A stretch of 56,693 nucleotides of DNA from an uncultured Chlorobiaceae bacterium. Its GTDB lineage: Bacteria > Bacteroidota > Chlorobiia > Chlorobiales > Chlorobiaceae. The first letter of the stretch is position 1. Every line of letters begins with the position of its first letter. The notes beneath the pieces are model-generated. The model did not search any database. It was not told the DNA's origin and saw only the letters and a list, made by a program, of their open reading frames with translations. The position numbers and the translations under genes were made by a program. Shown here one piece after another: positions 36,060 to 45,631 of this stretch. The DNA lies in assembly GCA_903824295.1 (NCBI GenBank), contig CAIJWE010000128.1, positions 1 to 56,693 on the forward strand, given 5' to 3'.

Positions 36060-38609
36060 TTACGCAAGCGGGGGGGGGGAGGGGGTGACAGAGGCAAGGG
36101 TTTCATGCACGGCAGCGGAGAGTGATTTGAAGCGGAAGGGTTTCTGGATAAAACCGATCTTTTCATCAAGGAGACCTTGACTGGCAATGACGTCAGGGGC
36201 GTAGCCAGACATAAAGAGTGCCTTGAGTTCCGAGATGGTTGGCAGCAGCTTTTTATAGAGATCGCATCCGGTCATCTCCGGCAACACGACATCACTCAGG
36301 AGGAGGTTGATTTTCTCCTTGTGCTGCTCGGCAAGCTGAATGGCTTCATTAGGCGTCGCGGCGGCAAAAACCGTATAGCCCTCTTCCTCAAACATCTCCC
36401 TGCAGAGGAGCAGGATATCGGGTTCATCTTCAACAAGGAGAATTGTTGCCTTGGAATGGCTGGCATCGAGCTCCAGCGGTGGTGCGCTCACGGTTGATTC
36501 ATCAACGCCTTCATATCTCGGTAAATAAACGGTAAAGCAGGTTCCTTTTTTTCGATCGCTTTCGCATTCGATATAACCGTGGTTCTGTTTGACAATGCTG
36601 TGGATGATCGAGAGCCCGAGACCGGTGCCCTTTCCAGCAGCTTTTGTCGTGAAGAAGGGTTCAAAAATATGGGGGAGATCTTTTTTAGCGATACCGCTGC
36701 CGTTATCAGTGACGGAAAGTATCACATACGCTCCGGGCACCTTTCTGTTGTTGTCAGTGGTGCAGTCAGCCTGATTGAGAAGCCGGTGGCTGGTGTCGAT
36801 GGTGATACGACCGTTTTTCTCTATTGCGTCGCGTGCATTGACACAGAGGTTTGCAAGAATCTGGTCGAGATGAACCGGGTCAATTCTTACCTTCGCAGGT
36901 TCGCTATCGGGGTTCCAGGTGAGAGTGATATGTTTGCCGATCAGCCGTTGCAGCAGGGTAACCATCCCCTCCACCATGTTGTTGAGGGGAAGAATTTTTG
37001 GTATGACGCTCTTGTTTCGTGCAAAGGCAAGCAGTTTCTGGCTAAGATCGGCCGATCGGGTTGCGGCATTGTGGATGGCCTTAAGGTCGGCATGGAGCGG
37101 CAACTCAGGCACAACATCCTGAAGAGCCATTTCCGTATATCCAAGAATGACACAAAGCATGTTGCTGAAATCGTGTGCCACTCCCCCGGTAAGTTGGCCG
37201 ATAATTTCCATTTTCTGCGACTGGATCAGCGCGTTAAGTGTCTTCTTTTCCTTTATTTTGATGAGCTTGCTGTCAATGACATCACGAGCAATGTCGGCAA
37301 GTTCGCTTACCCATCGACTATCGTCTTCGTTATAGAGAACCTGTTTGTTGCCTACTCCCATAACAGCGATCACACTCTTGCCTTTCATGATCGGAACCAC
37401 CAGTGTACGGGTGACGCCGGGATGCACCTCGGGTATGTTGTCCTGCTGTATGAGTGCCTTGTAATCGTTTTCAATCACCGCTTTCCGTTTTCGCACCACA
37501 TCGGCCCATAGCACTGATGTGTTCAGGTGCGGGTGAACTTTTTTGAGCGGCTTTTTCCCATGGCCTTTTCTGATGGAGCTGGTTGACCACACATCTTGAG
37601 TTGGTGCGGCAAAATTATCCATGAACGTGTGGCAGAATCCAAATGAGCTTTCTGTCCATTGCTCAGCTTCGTCGAGTGTTGCCCGGAGCAGCTCCTCTAT
37701 AGAATGGCTTTTTGCCATCTTGTGGAGGTCAGAGCGGAACGCGGTGATCGCTTCCAGTCGTTTGCGCTCGGTGACATCATGAATAATGGAAAAGAGAAGG
37801 GCTGCACCGGCAATGTCTATATTGGTGCTGAACACCTCAACATCACAGATTGAACAATCTTTTTTGCGGTGGCGAAATTCAAAATGGTTTTGTTGCTCCA
37901 ATTTGCATCGCTCCATATTCTTTATAACCTCTTCAGGTGTCAGGATATTGATTTGCCCTATCTGCATCTGTCGGAGTTCTTCAACCGACCAGCCATAAAA
38001 TTTTACTGCTGCGGGATTGGCATCAACAATATTGCCTCTCTCCGGATCAATGAGAAGCTGTATTGCGGTATGACGTTCAAACATCTTTCTGAATCGCTCT
38101 TCGCTTGTCCTCAGTTTTTGTTCTGCCTGCTTGCGTGCCGTGATATCTTCAAAGACGGCGAAGAACTCTCCGTGTGTTGAACTGACGGCCGAAATGTCAA
38201 TCCAAATTTCAAGGGGCTCAATGTAGATTTCAAAGCGGTCTGCAATACCACTCTCTGCAACCCTGGCAAATCATTCGAGAAGCTCGGGAGTGGTTGTATG
38301 AAGAGTGGGAAGAACCTCGGAGCATTTCAGTCCGGCAAGATTATGTAATCCAGTGAATTTTGAAAAAGCAGGGTTGACAGCTTCGTGCATGAAATCAACT
38401 GCGACACCCTGTTCATACATTATCCGGCAGTAGGCACAGGCATTCAACATACCCTCAAACAGGGCCGCAAACTTTTTGTGACCTGCAAAGAAGGCATCAT
38501 CATTACTCTTGCTACTGGTATGGCAACAGCGCTCCGGAGTTACAACGGAACAAACCCCTCTTTTTTCCTCGCTTCTGGTGGAAGTATTGCCGTCTTTGCC
38601 GCTCTGCAT
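36060..38609 (-). pseudogene. Hybrid sensor histidine kinase broken by one in-frame TGA
   Basis: The frame from ATG 38609 to 36060 spans 849 codons, interrupted only by TGA at 38271-38273. The intact paralogue next door has CGA (Arg) at this point in LLERFARVAES, so a single C-to-T change explains the stop. Downstream of it the sequence stays in frame and well conserved: PAS, PAS, GAF, H-box GGVAHDFSNML, ATPase motifs ([21 protein letters not shown]) and a receiver (LLVEDEPDILLL, LLSDVVLPEMTG). Restart at ATG 38084 would give a 674-residue kinase lacking the first PAS domain. Either a recent pseudogene or a shortened sensor. Confidence 0.8.
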
Positions 38610-38660
38610 GGTATGCTCATTTTGTGGAGACCATAATTCACAAAATTACCTCTTCTTGCA

Positions 38661-38685
38661 GCAAAAAGCGAACGATTCTTTTTGC
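38661..38685 (-). terminator. Hairpin between the tandem kinase genes
   Basis: GCAAAAAG (38661-38668) pairs exactly with CTTTTTGC (38678-38685) around a nine-base loop. It lies between the end of the intact kinase gene and the start of the broken one, both reading leftward. There is no T-run after it on the minus strand, so its role as terminator is uncertain. Confidence 0.3.
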
Positions 38686-38737
38686 ACGTAATTCCGGCAG
38701 TTTTATACGTTTTTTTTGAGCTTGCAAAAAACTTTTT

Positions 38738-41269
38738 TTACGCAGGAGCGGGAACAGAGGCAAGGATTTCACGTACGGCAGCGCAGAGCGATTTGAAACG
38801 GAAGGGTTTCTGGATAAAACCGATCGCGTCATTGAGGAGGCCATGACTGGCAATGATGTCAGGGGTGTAGCCGGACATAAAGAGCACCTTGAGATCCGGA
38901 ATGGTGGCCAGCAGCTTTTTGTAGAGATCGCATCCGTTCATCTCCGGCAGCAGCACATCGCTCAGGAGCAGGTTGATTTTCTCCCTGTGCTCTGCGGCAA
39001 GCAAGATGGCCTCATTGGGTGTTCTGGCTGAAAGTACCCTGTAGCCATCTTCTTCAAACATCTCCCTGCAGAGTAACAGAATGTCGGGTTCATCTTCAAC
39101 AAGAAGAATGGTCGCCTCAGAATGGCTTTTTGCCAGCTCAGGTTGTGGTTCTCTCTCTGCTGATTTGCACGCATCGTCATGTCTTGGCAGATAGATTCTG
39201 AAGCTGGTTCCTTTTTTTCGGCTGCTTTCGCATTCTATAGAACCGTTGTTCTGTTTTACTATGCTGTGGATGATGGAAAGTCCGAGACCGGTTCCTTTGC
39301 CAGCCTCCTTGGTGGTAAAGAAGGGCTCAAAAATATGGGAAAGATCTTTTTTGTCGATACCGCTGCCGGTATCCGTGACGGAAAGTACCACGTACTCTCC
39401 GGGTTCCTTTTTGTTGTGGCCAGTGGTGCAATCAGCCTGATTGAGATGCACGAGGCTGGTTTCGATGGTGATACGGCCGCCTCGTTTCATGGCGTCCCGT
39501 GCATTGACACAGAGGTTCACCAGAATCTGGTCGAGATGTACCGGGTCGATCTTTACCATTGCATTTTCGCTCTCGGGTATCCAGGTGAGCGTAATGTTTT
39601 CGCCGATCAGTCGTCCCAGCAGTTTGATCATCCCATCCACCAGGCTGTTGAGTGGAAGGACTTTCGGGGTGATGCTCCTGTTCCGGGCAAAGGCAAGCAG
39701 TTTCCTGCTGAGCTCTGCAGAGCGGGTGGCTGCATTGTGGATGGCCTCAATGTCAGCATAGAGCGGCAGGTCTGGATCAACATCCTGGAGGGTCATTTCT
39801 GTATATCCAAGAATGATACAGAGCATGTTGCTGAAGTCGTGGGCAATGCCTCCGGTAAGCTGACCAAGGATCTCCATTTTTTGCGATTGGATCAGCGCAT
39901 CAAGTGTCATTTTTTCCCGTAATCTGGCGAGTTTTGCATTGATGATATCACGGGCAATATAGGCAAGCGCACTCACCCATTGGATATCATCCTCGTTATA
40001 GAGAGTCAGCTTGTTGCCTACTCCCATGAGTGCCGTCACTCTTTTCCCTTTCATGACCGGCACGACCAGTGTTCGCGTGAAGCCGGTTTGCTCACAGCTC
40101 ATGCAGCGCTGCTCCATAACGGCCTTGTAATCGTTGTGTATAACCGCTTTGCGTTCATGCATGGCGTCGGCAAAGAGAGCTGATTTGTTCAGGAACGATT
40201 GATCACCCTTATAACGCTTCATCCAGCCGCGTTTCCCGATGGAGTTGGTTGACCATACCTCCAGCGAGGGCAGAGTTGTATCATCCATGAGCATATGGCA
40301 GAATCCAATCGAGCTTTCAGTCAGTCGTTCGGTTTCGTCAAGCGTTGCCTGGAGCAGCTCCTCTATCGAGTGGTTCTCCGCCATATTGAAGAGGCGAAGT
40401 CGAAATGCGGTGATGGATTCCAGTCGTTTGCGATCGGTGATATCGTGAATAATGGCATAGAGCAGCGATTTTCCTGCCGTCTCGATCCTGTTGCTGAAAA
40501 CCTCAACATCACGGGTCGAGCCGTCTTTGCGGCGGTGAGTGAATAAAAAATGGGTTTCCTCCGAAGAACAGATTTTTTCCAGATTCTTTTTTACTGTTTC
40601 AGGCGAGAGTACACTGAACTGCTCGATCTTCATGCGGCACAGCTCTTCAACTGGCCAGCCGTAAAACTTCGCGGCCGCAGGATTGGCATCAATAATATTG
40701 CCCGTATCCGGCTCAATGACAAGCTGGATTGCAGCGTGACATTCAAACAGCTTCCTGAAATGTTCCTCGCTCTCTCTCAGTTTTTGTTCGGCCTGCTTGC
40801 GCGCCGTGATATCTTCAAATACGCCGAAAAACTCCCCTTTTTTTGAACTGAAGGCCGAAATGTCGTGCCAGGCCTTTATGGGCGCAATATAGATTTCAAA
40901 GCGTTCGGCAATGCCACTCTCGGCAACCCTTGCAAATCGTTCAAGAAGCTCGGGAGTTGTTGCATGAAGAGTGGGAAGAATGTCGGAGGCTCTTTTTCCA
41001 ACAACATTTTTAAATCCCATCCGTTCCGAGAAGGCAGGATTAACCGCTTCGTGCATGAAGTCAACCGCTTTACCATCTTCGTAGAGTATCCGGCAATAGG
41101 CTGCGCTGGTCAACATACTTGAAAAGAGGTCACAATAGCTTCTCTGGCCTGCAAAAAGCTGATTATGGTACTTTTTGTAGTTGGCAGGACACAACTTCAC
41201 CGCTCTTTTGACGGGGCTGTCATGGTTGTCGTGATTGGCTGAGCCGTTGCCATCTCTGTTGTTGTGCAT
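38738..41269 (-). CDS. Hybrid sensor histidine kinase with receiver domain
   Basis: An 843-residue soluble sensor. Domains: PAS (about 55-160), a second PAS (about 168-290; GNIIDANPAAAKFYGWPVEE), GAF (about 305-455; AENHSIEELLQATLDETERL), HisKA with GGIAHDFSNML and its His near 475, an ATPase domain ([29 protein letters not shown]), and a C-terminal receiver with the phospho-acceptor Asp in LLSDVLLPEMNG near 773. The receiver Lys is in IQKPFRFKSL. The sensed signal is unknown. It is a tandem paralogue of the next gene and shares its PAS-GAF segment with the kinase at 0.9-3.5 kb. Confidence 0.9.
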   Translation of the reverse strand: MHNNRDGNGSANHDNHDSPVKRAVKLCPANYKKYHNQLFAGQRSYCDLFSSMLTSAAYCRILYEDGKAVDFMHEAVNPAFSERMGFKNVVGKRASDILPTLHATTPELLERFARVAESGIAERFEIYIAPIKAWHDISAFSSKKGEFFGVFEDITARKQAEQKLRESEEHFRKLFECHAAIQLVIEPDTGNIIDANPAAAKFYGWPVEELCRMKIEQFSVLSPETVKKNLEKICSSEETHFLFTHRRKDGSTRDVEVFSNRIETAGKSLLYAIIHDITDRKRLESITAFRLRLFNMAENHSIEELLQATLDETERLTESSIGFCHMLMDDTTLPSLEVWSTNSIGKRGWMKRYKGDQSFLNKSALFADAMHERKAVIHNDYKAVMEQRCMSCEQTGFTRTLVVPVMKGKRVTALMGVGNKLTLYNEDDIQWVSALAYIARDIINAKLARLREKMTLDALIQSQKMEILGQLTGGIAHDFSNMLCIILGYTEMTLQDVDPDLPLYADIEAIHNAATRSAELSRKLLAFARNRSITPKVLPLNSLVDGMIKLLGRLIGENITLTWIPESENAMVKIDPVHLDQILVNLCVNARDAMKRGGRITIETSLVHLNQADCTTGHNKKEPGEYVVLSVTDTGSGIDKKDLSHIFEPFFTTKEAGKGTGLGLSIIHSIVKQNNGSIECESSRKKGTSFRIYLPRHDDACKSAEREPQPELAKSHSEATILLVEDEPDILLLCREMFEEDGYRVLSARTPNEAILLAAEHREKINLLLSDVLLPEMNGCDLYKKLLATIPDLKVLFMSGYTPDIIASHGLLNDAIGFIQKPFRFKSLCAAVREILASVPAPA

Positions 41270-41474
41270 TGCGGGGGATCGTTCTTTGCCTGGAAATTAT
41301 GAAACAGAGTGCCGGACTAATATACATAGGGTATACAAATTTTCGTGGCAAAACGCATCTTTTTATTGCTGGGTCGTGATTAAGAAAAGATTTTGCGTAT
41401 TTTTTGTGACTTATTGGTGTGCATTTTTTGTGGTTGATCTTGTTCCTTTCCTGAGCGGTTATCTGTTCCAGTCC

Positions 41475-41508
41475 GGGGTAACCCTCATCGGTTATGAATG
41501 GTTACCCC
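41475..41508. terminator. Perfect inverted repeat downstream of the SulP gene
   Basis: GGGGTAACC (41475-41483) pairs over all nine bases with GGTTACCCC (41500-41508). It begins 14 bases beyond the end of the SulP gene in transcription order and could end that transcript, but there is no T-run. A protein-binding site is an alternative. Confidence 0.35.
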
Positions 41509-41521
41509 AGGGCGGCGGAAC

Positions 41522-43237
41522 TCAGCTTTTTTCCCGCTGTACTGTCGGCACAAAGTTCTTCTGCCGTCCCACTTTTGGCAGATCAAGCATTCCTCTTGCG
41601 TGGTCGAGAGCGTCGTCAATGTTGCCGAAAATGTTCTCTTCACCCAGTTCGTCGTACAATCCGTATTGCTGCAAGGCAAAGAGGGGCTGGGCATGAACGC
41701 CGGAGAGGATAAGCTGTGTCTCTGTTTTTTTGCAGTCTTTGAGCAAATCCCGCATCATGTTCAGCCCGGTGGCGTCGATGGAAAGAACACTCCGCATTCT
41801 GATGATCCTGATTTTCGGTGCCTTTTCAACAATGTGCATCGCCTCCCTGAACTTGCTGGCGGCACCAAAGAAGAAAGGGCCTCCTATTTCAAAGACTTCG
41901 ACACCATCAGGCACTTTCCGTGTTACAATCGTATTCGGGTCATCCTCTTCATCGCGGTCTGACAGCTCTTTGGTAATGACGCCGACATTGGAAAGCTGGG
42001 CCATGCGCTGCATGAAGAGGATAACGGCAAGGAGCATCCCGATTTCAATAGCAAGCGTCAAATCAAAAACAACGGTCAGGCCAAAGGTGGTCAGCAGGAC
42101 GATGACATCGCTTCGCGGGCTTTTGAGAAGTTGTCGGAAGACGTGGATTTCACTCATGTTCCAGGCGACGACAATGAGGATTGCGGCCAGTGCAGGCATT
42201 GGAATGAGCTTGGCCCACTTGCCGAAAAGCAGCATGATCAGGAGTAGGGTGATGGCGTGAACTATTCCGGCTACAGGGGTTCTTCCGCCATTCTTGACAT
42301 TGGTTGCTGTTCTTGCGATTGCTCCGGTGACGGGAATGCCGCCGAAGAGGGGAGTGATGATATTTGCAGCTCCCTGGGCAATCAGTTCCATATTCGATTT
42401 GTGCCGACTGCCGATCATGCCGTCTGCGACCACCGCCGAGAGCAGCGCTTCGATTGCTCCAAGCAGGGCGATGGTGGTTGCCGGCATGATGAGATGCTGT
42501 ATTGTGGCAAAATCAACAACAGGGAGTGTTGGCGCAGGAATCATGGAGGGGATCTCTCCAAAACGGGATTCAATGGTTGCTACATCCAGTTGAAAGTAGG
42601 AGACAATCACGGTTGTGGCAATAATGGCGATGAGTGAACCGGGAATTTTTCGTGACAGTTTCGGCCAGAAAAGAATAATCAGAAGGGCAAGGATGCCGAT
42701 CAAAAAACTCGGAAGATTGAATGTCGGCAGATTTCTTGCATAGGATAGCCATTTATCGATAAAGTCGGCAGGCACGACGGCGATGTCGAGACCAAGAAAA
42801 TCCTTGACCTGGCTGGAAAAAATAATGACGGCAATACCGCTGGTAAACCCGACTATCACCGGATAGGGGATAAACTTGATGAGCGAGCCGAACTGGGCAA
42901 AGCCCATGATCATGAGGATGATGCCCGACATGATGGTTGCCACGACGAGGCCGTTAATGCCGTACTGCTGGACAATGCCGTAGAGGATCACAATAAAAGC
43001 TCCTGTCGGGCCTCCAATCTGTACTCTGCTCCCTCCAAGAAAAGAGACAAGGAACCCTCCGACAACGGCGGTAATGAGCCCCTTTTCAGGGGAAACCCCG
43101 GAGGCAATGGCAAACGCTATCGCCAGCGGCAGGGCAACAATCCCGACCATGATACCGGCAATGACATCCTTCATAATTCGGTCCGGGGTCAGTTCCGGCA
43201 GGATTGAAAATAATTTTGGTTTGAACATGGCGTGCAT
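41522..43237 (-). CDS. SulP-family anion permease with STAS domain
   Basis: A 572-residue inner-membrane transporter from ATG 43237 ([10 protein letters not shown]); ATG 43228 is equally possible, while the 43417 start adds 60 unrelated residues. The membrane part has 10-12 helices, with the family signature in [20 protein letters not shown] and [14 protein letters not shown] near the start. The C-terminal STAS domain spans about 440-560 ([20 protein letters not shown]). SulP proteins carry sulfate, bicarbonate or other anions; the substrate is not deducible here. An ordinary chromosomal gene. Confidence 0.88.
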   Translation of the reverse strand: MHAMFKPKLFSILPELTPDRIMKDVIAGIMVGIVALPLAIAFAIASGVSPEKGLITAVVGGFLVSFLGGSRVQIGGPTGAFIVILYGIVQQYGINGLVVATIMSGIILMIMGFAQFGSLIKFIPYPVIVGFTSGIAVIIFSSQVKDFLGLDIAVVPADFIDKWLSYARNLPTFNLPSFLIGILALLIILFWPKLSRKIPGSLIAIIATTVIVSYFQLDVATIESRFGEIPSMIPAPTLPVVDFATIQHLIMPATTIALLGAIEALLSAVVADGMIGSRHKSNMELIAQGAANIITPLFGGIPVTGAIARTATNVKNGGRTPVAGIVHAITLLLIMLLFGKWAKLIPMPALAAILIVVAWNMSEIHVFRQLLKSPRSDVIVLLTTFGLTVVFDLTLAIEIGMLLAVILFMQRMAQLSNVGVITKELSDRDEEDDPNTIVTRKVPDGVEVFEIGGPFFFGAASKFREAMHIVEKAPKIRIIRMRSVLSIDATGLNMMRDLLKDCKKTETQLILSGVHAQPLFALQQYGLYDELGEENIFGNIDDALDHARGMLDLPKVGRQKNFVPTVQREKS

Positions 43238-43443
43238 CTGAAAAAGAAAATGAACAAGTAGCCCTTGGCAGGCTTGGGTTTCTATATAATCTTTTTGTAT
43301 TATTTTATCAATACAGTGCGCTGTCATGTCAGGAATAACCGCGCTGTTGTTTTTGATCCGTTGTTGTTTGCGTAGCGTTTTGAGCACTTCAGAAGTGCCA
43401 TTCAGCCAGTTGTCCATTCTCCATTATAAACCTGTTTATTACC

Positions 43444-44028
43444 ATGAGCCCATCTGAACAGCAACCGCTCTCCAATGAAGAGCTTGAAATACTGGAAAGT
43501 TTTCTCTCCTCTGAGGCAACTCCGGAGGATTGCCTCTTTTCCATCGAAATGGTTGACGGTTATATGGCCGCTCTGGTTGTCGGTCCGGATGTGGTTCCGC
43601 AAGACAAATGGATCTCCTTCATCTGGGATCAGGAGACCAATGAGCAGCCCTCTTTTGCTTCAGAAGCGGAAGCAAGAACCATTCGCGAGCTTCTTGTTCG
43701 CCACATGAACTCCATTGCGCAGCAATTTGAAGAAGATCCCAATGATTTTTTTCCACTGTTTGAGCAATACGGCTATGCCGATGAGGAGGAGAAGAGACTT
43801 GCTGTTGAAAACTGGGCACTTGGATTTACTGTGGGGATGGAGCTGGCACATACATCATGGAAACCTTTTCTGGAAGATGAGGAGAGTGCGCAGTTTGTGA
43901 TGCCAATGTTTCTCTTGGCAAAAATAACCGATGATTTCGACGATTTGACGGAGGAAGATCTGGATAACATGACACTTTTGCTGCCCGGATTTGTCACCAG
44001 AATATATGATTACTGGAAAGAGGCCTGA
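43444..44028 (+). CDS. UPF0149 (YecA/YgfB-like) family protein
   Basis: A 194-residue acidic, all-helical protein. Signature features are LSNEELEILESFLSSEAT at the N-terminus, IEMVDGYMAALVVGPDVV near 36, and NWALGFTVGMELAHTSWKPF near 125, which match the UPF0149 pattern of a D-G-xx-A helix and a W-xx-GF-GM helix. No SEC-C zinc tail is present. The function in this family is poorly defined. It is divergent from the SulP gene and 45 bases upstream of rubrerythrin in the same direction. Confidence 0.85.
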   Translation: MSPSEQQPLSNEELEILESFLSSEATPEDCLFSIEMVDGYMAALVVGPDVVPQDKWISFIWDQETNEQPSFASEAEARTIRELLVRHMNSIAQQFEEDPNDFFPLFEQYGYADEEEKRLAVENWALGFTVGMELAHTSWKPFLEDEESAQFVMPMFLLAKITDDFDDLTEEDLDNMTLLLPGFVTRIYDYWKEA

Positions 44029-44073
44029 GGGACAGCAGATTTTACAAACAACAAAATAATAATGATAACATTT

Positions 44074-44571
44074 ATGACTACAACGAAAGAGAATCTGAGA
44101 GAGGCATTTGCCGGTGAGAGTCAGGCTAACCAGAAGTACCTTGCCTTTGCCAAAGAGGCTGAGAGCAAGGGTTTCAGCAATATTGCAAAGTTGTTTCGTA
44201 CCACCGCAGAGGCTGAGCGCATACACGCTGCGGGTCATTTTGAGTCTCTTGGTGGCGTAGGTTCAACTGCTGAAAATCTGGAGGCTGCGATAGGGGGCGA
44301 GACATTTGAGCATACCGAAATGTATCCTCCGATGCTGAAACAGGCTGAAGCCGATGAGCATCCTGCCAAGCGGATGTTTTCTTTTGCACTCAAGGCTGAA
44401 CGGGTTCATGCTGAGCTGTATAAAAAAGCATTGGAATCGGTGCGTAGTGGTCAGGATCTTGAAGAAGCAGAGGTATGGCTCTGTCCATTCTGCGGTCATA
44501 TTGAGCTTGGTAATCCCCCGGAAAATTGCCCAATATGCGGCGCAAAGGCTTCACGGTACGTGCAGGTGTAA
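44074..44571 (+). CDS. rbr: Rubrerythrin
   Basis: A 165-residue non-haem iron peroxidase for peroxide removal in anaerobes. ATG 44074 gives MTTTKENLREAFAGESQANQ; the upstream ATG at 44062 would add four residues. The diiron site ligands lie in FAGESQANQKY, TAEAERIHAAGH and the later KAERVHAELY helices (ExxH motifs). The C-terminal rubredoxin-like Fe-S site has CPFCGHIE and CPICGAKAS. Both halves are complete. Confidence 0.93.
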   Translation: MTTTKENLREAFAGESQANQKYLAFAKEAESKGFSNIAKLFRTTAEAERIHAAGHFESLGGVGSTAENLEAAIGGETFEHTEMYPPMLKQAEADEHPAKRMFSFALKAERVHAELYKKALESVRSGQDLEEAEVWLCPFCGHIELGNPPENCPICGAKASRYVQV

Positions 44572-44641
44572 TGGCAGTACTGCTTTTTTGGCAGCCGTTT
44601 CTGGCTTTCTCCGTGCCCTCAAAAAAAATGGTTTTTTCGCT

Positions 44642-44667
44642 ATATCGCGCATCTTATTGCGCGATAT
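44642..44667. terminator. Hairpin between convergent genes
   Basis: ATATCGCGC (44642-44650) pairs perfectly with GCGCGATAT (44659-44667). It lies between the rubrerythrin end and the convergent membrane-protein gene, and spans the latter's stop codon. On the plus strand it is followed by GGTCTTTTG. It probably serves as a shared, weak terminator. Confidence 0.5.
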
Positions 44668-44959
44668 GGTCTTTTGTTGAGAGCAGGAGTGTTGCGGCAA
44701 CAAGGTCAAGCGCTATCGTGATCTCTTTTGCAAGGGTTATTTCCATGATCGGATTGTAGAGTATCGCCAGCATGGTATATGCCAGAGGAAGCCAAAAAAG
44801 TTTCTTGCCAAAGTTTCTGTAGGCTCCCCAGGCAAAGGTGCCTGCAGAAACGATGTTCAGCAGGGCGTAGAAGTCGGCAGGCAGAGAGAGAGGCAGTATG
44901 GCGACGATGAGCATTGCTGCGTTAATGTAGACGACTTGTACAGGCATAATGGATAACAA
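44654..44959 (-). CDS. Small membrane protein (DUF6804-like)
   Basis: A 101-residue protein with three to four membrane helices: VVYINAAMLIVAILPL, FYALLNIVSAGTFAWGAY, LFWLPLAYTMLAILYNPI and ITIALDLVAATLLL. The pattern of a Tyr/Phe-rich loop, a short basic turn (RNFGKKLFW) and NPI in a helix matches a family of unknown function that I recall as DUF6804. The start codon ATG 44959 is followed directly by hydrophobic residues. The assignment to that family is moderately sure. Confidence 0.65.
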   Translation of the reverse strand: MLSIMPVQVVYINAAMLIVAILPLSLPADFYALLNIVSAGTFAWGAYRNFGKKLFWLPLAYTMLAILYNPIMEITLAKEITIALDLVAATLLLSTKDHIAQ

Positions 44960-44994
44960 GAATTCCCGGGTTTCGAAAAAAATATTCCTGCCAT

Positions 44995-45031
44995 TAAAAA
45001 AAGCCAGACAGAATATGCATTCTCTCTGGCT
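44995..45031 (-). terminator. Rho-independent terminator of the RRM-protein gene
   Basis: On the minus strand AGCCAGAGAGAAT pairs with ATTCTGTCTGGCT with one mismatch, around a short loop, and is followed by seven T (complement of 44995-45001). It lies 30 bases beyond the stop of the RNA-binding protein gene. Confidence 0.82.
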
Positions 45032-45061
45032 CAGCAGGGGAGTGGTTTAACAGCTCAAAGC

Positions 45062-45334
45062 TCAATAGCGCTCTCTTCTTGCTGGTCTTTCTTCGCGCGG
45101 CTTCGCTTCGTTTACCTTTATGGTACGGCCGTTCAAATCCTTGTTGTTCATTGATTCGATGGCTTCACGAGCTTCACTGTCGTTCGGCATGTCAACAAAT
45201 CCAAACCCTTTGGAACGGCCTGAAAATTTGTCGTTAATGACACTTGCGCTCTCGACTTCTCCAAATTCGGAAAAGGCATCACGAAGATCATCTTCAGTAA
45301 CGGTGTAAGCTAAATTGCCAATGTAAATATTCAT
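45062..45334 (-). CDS. RRM-type RNA-binding protein
   Basis: A 90-residue single RRM domain. RNP2 is IYIGNL at the N-terminus and RNP1 is KGFGFVDM near 43; the aromatic residues needed for RNA stacking are present. The short tail is rich in Arg and Glu (KPREERPARRERY). ATG 45334 gives MNIYIGNLAYTVTEDDLRDA, the family start; the frame upstream lacks similarity. Such proteins in cyanobacteria and chlorobia are often cold-induced. A strong terminator follows. Confidence 0.92.
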   Translation of the reverse strand: MNIYIGNLAYTVTEDDLRDAFSEFGEVESASVINDKFSGRSKGFGFVDMPNDSEAREAIESMNNKDLNGRTIKVNEAKPREERPARRERY

Positions 45335-45631
45335 TGTTCGTTTCGGTATGCATGTGCATTGAACGGGATGAGATGGCGCTTCAGGCAACCAAAGCACAAA
45401 TTACCTGAGTGGCGATCAGTCAACCATTGACTGATTTTAGTGTCAAGTTTAATGTAATTTCCGCAAATCTTCAAACAGATAATTCATGCGGCGCATGATT
45501 TTCAAAATGGGCATTTTCTCCTCTCCACCATTACGTTTAACTCTTTTTTTTGAATTGTTTATAGATATTATATACAATGAGAGTACAAATCTTTTGAAAG
45601 TCATTTTTTCTTCTCGTAAAGTATCCTCTCT

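Noticed and set aside
36579-37511. Plus-strand frame of 310 codons antisense to the kinase
   Set aside because: It mirrors conserved kinase domains, and the paralogous kinase shows a similar antisense frame at 39179-39922, as expected from shared codon bias.
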